Of a DNA stretch of 35,269 nucleotides, positions 1-5,977 are shown piece after piece. Every line of letters starts with the position of its first letter. Position 1 is the first letter of the stretch. This stretch comes from an uncultured bacterium (GTDB lineage Bacteria > Cyanobacteriota > Vampirovibrionia > Gastranaerophilales > Gastranaerophilaceae): assembly GCA_949286885.1 (NCBI GenBank), contig CASEEG010000024.1, positions 1 through 35,269 on the forward strand, written 5' to 3'. The notes under the pieces are model-generated. The model saw nothing but the letters and a program-made list of their open reading frames with translations. It ran no database searches and was not told the DNA's origin. Made by a program: the position numbers and the translations under genes.

Positions 1-609
1 ACAAATATCGAGAATCCTGAACATCCATCGTTAGACACAGACTCAGATACTGACATAGACACTGATTCAGATACTGATATCGATACAGATACTGATACAG
101 ACATAGACACCGATTCAGACACTGATATAGATACAGATTCTGATACTGATATAGATACCGATTCAGATACTGACATAGATACAGACTCTGATACCGATAT
201 AGACACAGACTCTGATACCGATATAGACACAGACTCTGATACCGATATAGACACAGACTCTGACACTGATATAGACACAGACTCTGATACCGATATAGAT
301 ACAGATTCAGACACTGATATCGATACAGATACTGATACTGACATAGATACAGACTCTGATACCGATATAGATACAGATTCTGATACTGATATAGATACTG
401 ATTCAGATAGTGAATGTGAAACACCACCAGAAGTGCCAGATCCTAGTGATCCGTTCCTTAATATGTCAGAAAACTATATAACATCAGATAAATCACAGGG
501 CAGTTTGCTAAATGACAACGTAAATAACGCAGAGCAAAATGACGTATTCCCTAAAGGATTGTCTTATGAAGATATTGAAGAAATGGATGACATTTTCCAA
601 AACACTTAA
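1..609 (+). CDS. Asp/Ser/Thr-repeat protein, 3' part (5' end outside window)
   Basis: Open in frame 1 from the window edge to the TAA at 607-609, giving 202 visible residues. Residues 12-137 are about 15.75 copies of an octapeptide, DTDSDTDI (sometimes DTDTDTDI), so aspartate sits at every second residue. The tail (about 138-202) is acidic and non-repetitive, contains a short Pro-rich linker ([10 protein letters not shown]), and shows no LPXTG, membrane segment or PEP-CTERM. Alternating Asp repeats resemble Sdr-type stalks of surface proteins and Asp-rich calcium-binding repeats; either role is inference. The N-terminus is missing, so export cannot be judged. Function unknown. A terminator follows directly. 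Confidence 0.85.
   Translation, partial: TNIENPEHPSLDTDSDTDIDTDSDTDIDTDTDTDIDTDSDTDIDTDSDTDIDTDSDTDIDTDSDTDIDTDSDTDIDTDSDTDIDTDSDTDIDTDSDTDIDTDSDTDIDTDTDTDIDTDSDTDIDTDSDTDIDTDSDSECETPPEVPDPSDPFLNMSENYITSDKSQGSLLNDNVNNAEQNDVFPKGLSYEDIEEMDDIFQNT
34..411 (+). repeat. 24-bp in-frame tandem repeat, about 15.75 units
   Basis: The unit is near GACACAGACTCTGATACC plus GATATA. Units begin at 34, 58, 82 and so on without loss of phase; the last is partial (394-411). Differences are mostly synonymous (gat/gac, aca/acc/act, tca/tct), except for a Ser to Thr codon change in some units. The central units around 180-300 are nearly identical, which suggests recent expansion. Confidence 0.95.
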
Positions 610-612
610 AAT

Positions 613-641
613 AAAAAAGGCGATAAAAAATCGCCTTTTTT
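613..641. terminator. Bidirectional intrinsic terminator
   Basis: An 11-bp stem (613-623 with 631-641) has a 7-nt loop, a GGCGA/TCGCC core, and A and T tracts on its two sides. It can end the repeat-protein transcript on the plus strand and the mnmA transcript on the minus strand (mnmA stop at 644). Confidence 0.9.
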
Positions 642-643
642 AT

Positions 644-1708
644 TTATAAATTAGAAAGAATTGTACCACCACCGAGTACAATTTCATTGTCATAAAAAAC
701 AATTGCTTGACCTGGTGCTACAGCACACTGAGGTGCGGAAAAAACAACTCTTGCATGCCCATTATCAATATTAACTGTGCACTCAAATGGCTCTTGGGAG
801 GATCTTATTTTTGCCATTGCGGTAAAGGAAGTCCTTGGCTTATCCCAAAATATCCAGCTAAGATTTGTTGCAATCAAGCCATTAGAGTATGTGTCATCTT
901 TGGTTGAAACAATAAGCCTGTTTGATGACATGTCAAAACCGACCACATACAAAGGAAAGCTATGGGAAACCAAAATGCCTTTTCTTTGCCCAATAGTGTA
1001 GTTATGAAGCCCGTGGTGTATACCAAGTACATTACCAAACTTATCAACAATTTCACCTTGAATATCTTTAGTATCAAATAAATCAGAATACTTACCTGAG
1101 TAAAAGTCTTGACTGTCTTGTTTACATGCAACAGGAATATTATTCAAGCGAGCATAATTTCTTACATCATCTTTGCTCATTTCACCCAGCGGAAAAAGTG
1201 TATTTGCGAGAATTTCCTGATTAAGAGCATATAAGAAATACGACTGGTCTTTTTTACAATTAATACTTTTTTTTAAAATATATTTACCAATACAACTGTC
1301 ATAATAATTTCTTACGTAGTGTCCTGTTGCAAACTTATCAAATGGAATACCCAAGGCCTTTGCCTTTTGTGGAAAAACGCCAAACTTTATTAAAGGGTTG
1401 CACAATACACACGGGTTAGGAGTTCTTGCGTTCATATATTCATTTTTAAAGACGCTAAAGACAAGTTTATCAAACTCATCAGAAACATCTATCAATGAAA
1501 ACCTACACTTTAATTGTTCACATATTTTTTCAGCATCTTGGACCTCTCCAGATTTATCTGATGCATAACAAGAATTTCCGGTGAATTTCAACGATTTACC
1601 CGAATAAATTTTCATCATAGCAGCAGTAATACAATGACCTTGTGATTTTAATATATGTGCGGCAACAGCAGAGTCCACACCACCCGAAATTCCTATCAAA
1701 ATATTCAT
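644..1708 (-). CDS. mnmA: tRNA 2-thiouridine(34) synthase MnmA, CxxC variant
   Basis: MnmA adenylates and thiolates U34 of Lys, Glu and Gln tRNAs in the cytoplasm. The PP-loop SGGVDS is at residues 8-13, the ATP/tRNA segment KKDQSYFLY is near 152-160, and the C-terminal barrel domain (YTIGQRKG) is present; 354 aa is normal for the family. The first catalytic cysteine lies in NPCVLCN (Cys100 and Cys103), a CxxC where E. coli has DxxC. The second catalytic Cys of E. coli (Cys199, in STGICF) is replaced: the segment reads DSQDFYSG, with Tyr203 at that place; the nearest Cys is Cys195. I believe a family branch with this SQDFYSG signature exists. There is no Shine-Dalgarno sequence, and a TAAAAT lies 7 nt before the ATG. 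Confidence 0.93.
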   Translation of the reverse strand: MNILIGISGGVDSAVAAHILKSQGHCITAAMMKIYSGKSLKFTGNSCYASDKSGEVQDAEKICEQLKCRFSLIDVSDEFDKLVFSVFKNEYMNARTPNPCVLCNPLIKFGVFPQKAKALGIPFDKFATGHYVRNYYDSCIGKYILKKSINCKKDQSYFLYALNQEILANTLFPLGEMSKDDVRNYARLNNIPVACKQDSQDFYSGKYSDLFDTKDIQGEIVDKFGNVLGIHHGLHNYTIGQRKGILVSHSFPLYVVGFDMSSNRLIVSTKDDTYSNGLIATNLSWIFWDKPRTSFTAMAKIRSSQEPFECTVNIDNGHARVVFSAPQCAVAPGQAIVFYDNEIVLGGGTILSNL

Positions 1709-1715
1709 GAAATAG

Positions 1716-1721
1716 ATTTTA
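1716..1721 (-). promoter_or_regulatory. Candidate -10 of mnmA (possibly leaderless)
   Basis: TAAAAT read on the minus strand, 7 nt from the mnmA ATG. No good -35 and no Shine-Dalgarno sequence is seen. In AT-rich DNA such a hexamer may occur by chance. Confidence 0.35.
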
Positions 1722-1739
1722 ACATAAATATATACTCAT

Positions 1740-1768
1740 TTGACACTCAAATTTGATTTTTGTAAAAT
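1740..1768 (+). promoter_or_regulatory. Sigma-70-type promoter ending at the start codon of the 83-aa gene
   Basis: A consensus -35 TTGACA (1740-1745), a 17-bp spacer and TAAAAT (1763-1768). The expected transcription start falls at or within 1-2 nt of the ATG at 1775, so the mRNA would be leaderless. No Shine-Dalgarno sequence precedes that ATG. Confidence 0.7.
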
Positions 1769-1774
1769 TAGTAA

Positions 1775-2026
1775 ATGCTACCAATAATAAATGAAGACAT
1801 AATCGATAGTGTAATCAATGAAGTTTCTAAGGACATACACATGTGGCGCAAAAAGATGATACACTATATTAAAGAAGAGAATCCGGAAATTAATACTGCA
1901 ATTATCAATATAGCGCAAAATACCGACCTTGATCCAAAGGCCGTTGCTACAGGTGCATATATAACGTATATGCTACTAGAAAAAGCTTCACAGAATGACG
2001 GCAGTAACCAGGATTTTGACGAATAA
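1775..2026 (+). CDS. Small conserved-looking protein of unknown function (83 aa)
   Basis: I do not recognise this gene. It encodes 83 residues, predicted mostly helical and soluble, with an acidic C-terminal tail and no signal peptide. The N-terminal half is charged (EVSKDIHMWRKKM) and the centre has a hydrophobic helix-like stretch (GAYITYMLLEKA) too short and polar to be a clear membrane segment. It precedes the kinase gene by 21 nt and probably shares its transcript, driven by the TTGACA/TAAAAT promoter that ends at its ATG. A helper or unrelated regulatory role beside the kinase cannot be decided from sequence. Confidence 0.75.
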   Translation: MLPIINEDIIDSVINEVSKDIHMWRKKMIHYIKEENPEINTAIINIAQNTDLDPKAVATGAYITYMLLEKASQNDGSNQDFDE

Positions 2027-2047
2027 AATATAGAGTAGAACAAGAAA

Positions 2048-2878
2048 ATGAGCAATTTAAAAAATAACGAAAAAATAGTTGAAATGTCATATGTGGCTAA
2101 AATTCTCAATAACATACGTGAAGTGATAGCCAAAGACAGACAACAAAAACAGCCTCTTATACTTAGAATTAACGAAGCATTTATTTTTAACATAGCCAGA
2201 AAGGCACTTGTTGATAAAAATTCAACATTTCTAATGTCAATAGCGGGCGAATCTGCGTCAGGCAAGACAACTCTTGTCAAAAATACCGCAAAAGCGTGTT
2301 TAAAATCTGATACAAATGACGTTTATACCGTAGTTTGTTGTGATGATTACTACAAAGATGCGTCTAAAGAATTAAAAGCAGCAGGAAGTTATGAAGAGTT
2401 ATTTAAATCCGGCTTTAGTTTCGATACACCTGATGCTATTGATTTGGCATTAATGAAAGAGCATTTGATTTCTTTAAAAGAAGGGAAAGAAATACGCTCT
2501 CCTTTATACAATTTTGTAACGTGCGAAAGTAAAAAAGATATGGTTTTAAAAAAACCCGCAAAATTAATTCTAAATGAAGGTTTGTATGTACTGAACGAGT
2601 GCATGAGGGATATTGTGGATGTCAAAATATACGTATATACGCCATTTGAAATTATAAAAGAACGTTGGTATGCACGGGCAGTTTCAAGAGGAAAAATTGG
2701 CAAGGCTGCAGACATGCAGTTTCATGACGTAAATCAGACTGCATTCAGATATATTCGTCCAACAATGGATATAGCTGATATTGTGGTTAACGGTCTAACA
2801 ACGCAAGAATATATTGAAGAAATGACGCATGACTTTATAAATGCTATAGTAAGCGTAGTTAAAAAAGTTAGTACTTGA
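2048..2878 (+). CDS. Uridine kinase/phosphoribulokinase-family P-loop kinase
   Basis: 276 aa. A Walker A motif GESASGKT lies at residues 67-74, followed by VVCCDDYYKD (about 95-104), the substrate-site DDYY typical of uridine kinases, and a Walker-B-like strand ending LNEGLY where uridine kinases have VEG. The RWYARAVSRGK segment matches the Arg-rich lid. About 60 extra N-terminal residues precede the P-loop, longer than Udk (about 210 aa), so the exact substrate (uridine/cytidine, another nucleoside or a sugar) is uncertain. It is second in a two-gene unit with the 83-aa gene. Its stop codon (2876-2878) lies inside the -35 element of the tRNA-Gln promoter. Confidence 0.8.
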   Translation: MSNLKNNEKIVEMSYVAKILNNIREVIAKDRQQKQPLILRINEAFIFNIARKALVDKNSTFLMSIAGESASGKTTLVKNTAKACLKSDTNDVYTVVCCDDYYKDASKELKAAGSYEELFKSGFSFDTPDAIDLALMKEHLISLKEGKEIRSPLYNFVTCESKKDMVLKKPAKLILNEGLYVLNECMRDIVDVKIYVYTPFEIIKERWYARAVSRGKIGKAADMQFHDVNQTAFRYIRPTMDIADIVVNGLTTQEYIEEMTHDFINAIVSVVKKVST

Positions 2879-2902
2879 CAATAAGGCTTTATTATATATT
2901 AT
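2875..2902 (+). promoter_or_regulatory. Promoter of tRNA-Gln
   Basis: TTGACA (2875-2880), a 16-bp spacer and TATTAT (2897-2902), about 12 nt before the tRNA. The -35 overlaps the stop codon of the preceding kinase gene. Confidence 0.65.
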
Positions 2903-2914
2903 AAGTATGTCCAT

Positions 2915-2987
2915 TGGGGCGTCGCCAAGTGGTAAGGCAGCTGGTTTTGGTCCAGCCATTTCAGAGGTTCGAATCCTTTCGCCCCAG
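2915..2987 (+). tRNA. trnQ: tRNA-Gln (anticodon TTG)
   Basis: A full cloverleaf of 73 nt: acceptor 2915-2921 (TGGGGCG) pairs with 2980-2986, the D-arm has GGTAAGGC, the anticodon loop TTTTGGT contains TTG, the T-loop is TTCGAAT, and the discriminator is G. CCA is not encoded. It closely resembles the E. coli Gln tRNA 5' half. It is a predicted substrate of MnmA encoded nearby. Confidence 0.96.
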
Positions 2988-2994
2988 ATTCTAT

Positions 2995-3016
2995 AAAACT
3001 CCCAAAAGGGAGTTTT
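2995..3016 (+). terminator. Terminator after tRNA-Gln
   Basis: A 9-bp stem AAAACTCCC/GGGAGTTTT with an AAAA loop and a run of T (to 3019), 7 nt after the tRNA 3' end. Confidence 0.9.
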
Positions 3017-3066
3017 TTTAATTTTTATAATAATTCTATTAGACTAACATTAACAGGACAAGGCAA

Positions 3067-3094
3067 TTAAAAACTTTATAAATACAAATATAAT
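3067..3094 (+). promoter_or_regulatory. Candidate promoter of the small secreted-protein gene
   Basis: A perfect TATAAT (3089-3094) with a weak -35 TTAAAA at 3067-3072 and a 16-bp spacer. The leader would be about 23 nt. Confidence 0.45.
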
Positions 3095-3123
3095 ATCCTT
3101 ATCAATCAGATAACGGGATAAAA

Positions 3124-3486
3124 ATGATGAAAAAACTACTTGTTACAATATTCACTTTGTCTGCAATGTATGGAATGTCTTGCGAAAGCTTTGCACTGAC
3201 AAGGTATACAACATATGACAGATATGGGCACAGAACAGGAGCTGTGAACCCAGTTTTTCCAAACATTGTAACCAGATATGATTCAAACGGCAGAAAGATT
3301 GGTACATACGTTACAAACAGAAATTACAATTCCTATAGGTATCCCACATCCAATTATATACCTACAAATAGAGTGATGAACAGGACTTATTATTACAATA
3401 ATAGGTATAACCCGGCTTTTTACAGATATAATGGAGGATTAGGCGGATTAAAAAGTTATGATAGATTTGGCAGAAGAATTAGATAA
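3124..3486 (+). CDS. Small secreted Tyr/Asn/Arg-rich protein
   Basis: 120 aa. Residues 1-25 form a Sec signal peptide (MMKKLL, a hydrophobic core, then a likely cut after SFA). The mature part is strongly basic and rich in Tyr, Asn and Arg. It contains three related motifs: YDRYGHRTG, YDSNGRKIG and, near the C-terminus, YDRFGRRIR, the kind of YDxxGR element seen in short periplasmic or surface proteins. Family unknown. Its last 39 bp overlap the 3' end of the convergent methyltransferase gene, and there is no terminator between them. Confidence 0.75.
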   Translation: MMKKLLVTIFTLSAMYGMSCESFALTRYTTYDRYGHRTGAVNPVFPNIVTRYDSNGRKIGTYVTNRNYNSYRYPTSNYIPTNRVMNRTYYYNNRYNPAFYRYNGGLGGLKSYDRFGRRIR

Positions 3487-3957
3487 TTCTAATTTATGCA
3501 ATTTATGTTTTATATCAACTCCTGCAGCATAACCGCCCAATGAGCCGTTTGACGAAATTACTCTATGGCATGGGAGAATAATTAATATCGGATTGTACGA
3601 AATTGCGCTACCAACAGCCCTATACAGAGGTTTTTTCGGATCAATCAATCTTGAAATATCACCATAATTACGCGTACTACCATATGGTATTAAAGACAAT
3701 AAAGACCACACTTTTTTTTGAAAGTTTGTACCAATAGGATTAATCGGAATTGTAAAATTAGGTATATCACCAGAAAAATAAACATCCAACCATCTTTTTG
3801 TCAACTTAAAAATAGGCAATTCAGAGGCATGCAACTGTTTACCTGTCAAACCGTACAAATAATGTTTTTGGCCAATAAAATTTAAATGGGTTAAAAAATC
3901 TCTAGTGCCAACCAAAATAATTTCACCAAAAGAAGATTTATAGGACGAAAAATACAT
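3448..3957 (-). CDS. ogt: Methylated-DNA--protein-cysteine methyltransferase
   Basis: This suicide DNA-repair protein takes the alkyl group from O6-alkylguanine onto an active-site Cys. The signature LPCHRVISSNGSLGGYAAG is complete (active Cys in PCHR, about residue 129), preceded by the helix-turn-helix segment (YGSTRNYGDISRLI) and the Asn-hinge region (VGSAISYNPI). The N-terminal half is the usual degenerate domain. 169 aa is normal for Ogt/MGMT. The C-terminus runs some 15 residues past the conserved core, and this tail produces the 39-bp antisense overlap with the secreted-protein gene. Confidence 0.93.
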   Translation of the reverse strand: MYFSSYKSSFGEIILVGTRDFLTHLNFIGQKHYLYGLTGKQLHASELPIFKLTKRWLDVYFSGDIPNFTIPINPIGTNFQKKVWSLLSLIPYGSTRNYGDISRLIDPKKPLYRAVGSAISYNPILIILPCHRVISSNGSLGGYAAGVDIKHKLHKLELSNSSAKSIITF

Positions 3958-4021
3958 AAACTAACCGATTAAAAATGTAATTCAAAATACAAACAAACAG
4001 CACAGTAAATTACAGCACATA

Positions 4022-5509
4022 TTAACTTTCTTTATCATTTGTACTGAGATATATGTCACCATTTATCGTGATAGAAGAGTTATCACCCATAACTATAACA
4101 TATTTTGCATTATCTGTAAGCATCTTTGAGTCCAAAGTAATTTTTTTACCATCTACATTGATTATTTTATAATCAGATTTCACGTTATTCACTTTGTTTT
4201 TAGTTGATTTTTTTAGAACTAATTCATCGATATACTTGTCATCTTGTTTACTGAGGTAAGCACTTTTTAAAATTTTAATTCCGTCTTTTTGCGCATTTCT
4301 AACAAGTTTTGCTACCAACTTACGCATTTTTGGTGTAAGAGGTTTACACCTGTCACTTGATATCATAATTGCCTTGCAATTGACATCCTTAACAATTCTG
4401 TAAAATCCATCTACATCAGTTTCATTATCATTAATTCCCTCTAAAAATATATATTTTAATCTCAAATTTGCTTTTTCAAGAGGATATTTTTTTAAATTCT
4501 CAACTACCCTGTCAAGGCAGTCAACCTGTTTAATTTTTTTATAAGTCTCAGCAGTACCGCTATCAAGAGAGGTTAGAACATTAACAGTTCGGCCTGTTTT
4601 TAAAAATTCTGCGAATTTCTCATTATAAACAGTCATATTAGTGACAAATCTGACTTTCCACTTGCTTTTCAATAAAATGTCAAATATTTCATTACAATAC
4701 TTGTTAACGCATATTTCACCATTAGAAAGCTCAATTGTGATATTGGGATTATCATATTCAGGCAATTGCGAAAGTTGTCTTATTGTTTCATAAGTGGTCA
4801 TTCCTTCTTTTGTTTCTTTAAATTTTTCGAATCTGTTCTGCACAAAACAATATGAACATCTCAAATTACAAACATCACCTGGGTGATTTGTTGCAAAGCA
4901 AATGTAATCCAGTTTACCATTTTCACGAGGATAAAAACCGTCTTTTAGATGCTTACAACCATCGCAAGCATTTGGGACACCGTTTTTTATGTCATCAGCA
5001 AGCTTAATAACATAATCTTTCCAATGCGCTATTCTTTCTTGCACACTTCCGGAGGTCTTAATTGCTGATTTGCTGCTTACACAGCATGGAGAAAAATTAT
5101 CCACGCGGTAATCAATGAAATGCCCCAGAAAACTACAGCTTTTTTTATACTCTAAATCAGCTTCAAAAAAATGAATTTTTTCGTGGTTATATCTCTTAAG
5201 AAGCATTTTCGCAGTTGCATTAGCCTTTTTGTAAGTAATCCATATATCATTTTCAGGGTAAAGTTCTAAAACTTCATCCAAGGTAATTACATCATATGCG
5301 TTGAGAAATTTCTTGCCTTTAAATTTTTCAACTTCAGCATCGCTCCCCGTGAAAACAACGGGGCGTCCAGCAATGGAAATATACCTTTCCATAGACTCTG
5401 GTACATGCGAAGCAATACCATAAAACACTGGGGGCAAAGTTGTTGGCTTATCTTGGCCAATATTATTTGATTTAATCTTTTTAAAAATACCGTTTATATC
5501 AAATTTCAT
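4022..5509 (-). CDS. Radical SAM protein with extra cysteine motifs, function unknown
   Basis: 495 aa from the chosen start. The radical-SAM cluster motif CNLRCSYC (C-x3-C-x2-C) is at about residues 214-221, late in the chain. It is preceded by a roughly 200-residue N-terminal region with a Rossmann-like start (RPVVFTGSDAE) and cysteine pairs CC (about 142) and CDGC (182-185). After the barrel comes a short C-terminal beta-rich tail (about 450-495). No SPASM cluster is evident. The layout does not match lyases or maturases I can name; a glycan or cell-surface role is only a guess. Start: the ATG at 5509 has GGAG 9 nt upstream; the in-frame ATG at 5545 lies only 11 nt from the promoter -10 and has no Shine-Dalgarno sequence. 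Confidence 0.8.
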   Translation of the reverse strand: MKFDINGIFKKIKSNNIGQDKPTTLPPVFYGIASHVPESMERYISIAGRPVVFTGSDAEVEKFKGKKFLNAYDVITLDEVLELYPENDIWITYKKANATAKMLLKRYNHEKIHFFEADLEYKKSCSFLGHFIDYRVDNFSPCCVSSKSAIKTSGSVQERIAHWKDYVIKLADDIKNGVPNACDGCKHLKDGFYPRENGKLDYICFATNHPGDVCNLRCSYCFVQNRFEKFKETKEGMTTYETIRQLSQLPEYDNPNITIELSNGEICVNKYCNEIFDILLKSKWKVRFVTNMTVYNEKFAEFLKTGRTVNVLTSLDSGTAETYKKIKQVDCLDRVVENLKKYPLEKANLRLKYIFLEGINDNETDVDGFYRIVKDVNCKAIMISSDRCKPLTPKMRKLVAKLVRNAQKDGIKILKSAYLSKQDDKYIDELVLKKSTKNKVNNVKSDYKIINVDGKKITLDSKMLTDNAKYVIVMGDNSSITINGDIYLSTNDKES

Positions 5510-5556
5510 GAAGAATAACTCCGGACGAAAATCCACAATCAACATACAATTAACTA

Positions 5557-5584
5557 ATTATAGCAAAATATTAATATTTTTAAA
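5557..5584 (-). promoter_or_regulatory. Extended -10 promoter of the radical SAM gene
   Basis: TGCTATAAT on the minus strand (-10 hexamer at 5557-5562, TG at 5564-5565) with TTTAAA as -35 (5579-5584, 16-bp spacer). The start of transcription near 5550 gives a leader of about 40 nt to the ATG at 5509. Confidence 0.6.
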
Positions 5585-5715
5585 TACAGTATACGAATGA
5601 ATATGACAATGTGAAAACAATTAATTATATTCTTATTGCTACTAACAAGACTGATACTATATTTAGCGACTTTTATATAAAGCAATAAAAAGATAACAAA
5701 ATGCCATAATCACTG

Positions 5716-5799
5716 TGGTGTCGATGGGGGGACTTGAACCCCCACGGATTTCTCCACATGCTCCTGAAACATGCGTGTCTACCATTTCACCACATCGAC
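5716..5799 (-). tRNA. trnL: tRNA-Leu (anticodon CAG)
   Basis: A class II tRNA of 84 nt including an encoded CCA (5716-5718 on the plus strand as TGG) and discriminator A. Acceptor GTCGATG/CATCGAC, D-loop with GGTAGACACG, anticodon loop TTCAGGA, a long variable arm, and T-loop TTCAAGT. Unlike the Gln tRNA in this window, CCA is encoded. Confidence 0.95.
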
Positions 5800-5810
5800 A
5801 CAATATGAAT

Positions 5811-5839
5811 ATTTTATTACAAGCATTAATATTTGTCTA
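5811..5839 (-). promoter_or_regulatory. Promoter of tRNA-Leu
   Basis: TAGACA (5834-5839) as -35, a 17-bp spacer, and TAAAAT (5811-5816) as -10, both 5/6 to consensus; transcription would start about 5 nt before the tRNA. Confidence 0.65.
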
Positions 5840-5918
5840 ACGAAATTATTAGCATGCATAAAAGCCATTATTTAATAAAATATTAATATAAATAACTTTA
5901 CAAAAAACTTGAATTCGA

Positions 5919-5947
5919 TTGTTACACAAGGAAAAAAATGCTATGAT
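5919..5947 (+). promoter_or_regulatory. Extended -10 promoter of gdhA
   Basis: TTGTTA (5919-5924), a 17-bp spacer, and TGCTATGAT (TG at 5939-5940, hexamer 5942-5947). A short inverted repeat ATTGT-TGCG-ACAAT overlaps the expected transcription start and could be an operator, though five base pairs is little evidence. Confidence 0.6.
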
Positions 5948-5977
5948 TGTTGCGACAATTAAATAGGAGTAGTAAAT

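Noticed and set aside
34-411. Possible CRISPR array because of regular short repeats
   Set aside because: The repeats are directly adjacent without spacers, keep a reading frame with mainly synonymous changes, and run into a clear protein tail.
2915-3123. Integration site at tRNA-Gln
   Set aside because: The tRNA is intact, is followed at once by its terminator, and there is no integrase or repeated tRNA 3' end nearby.
5510-5545. Longer radical SAM start at 5545
   Set aside because: It has no Shine-Dalgarno sequence and begins only about 5 nt after the predicted transcription start; the ATG at 5509 has GGAG at good spacing.
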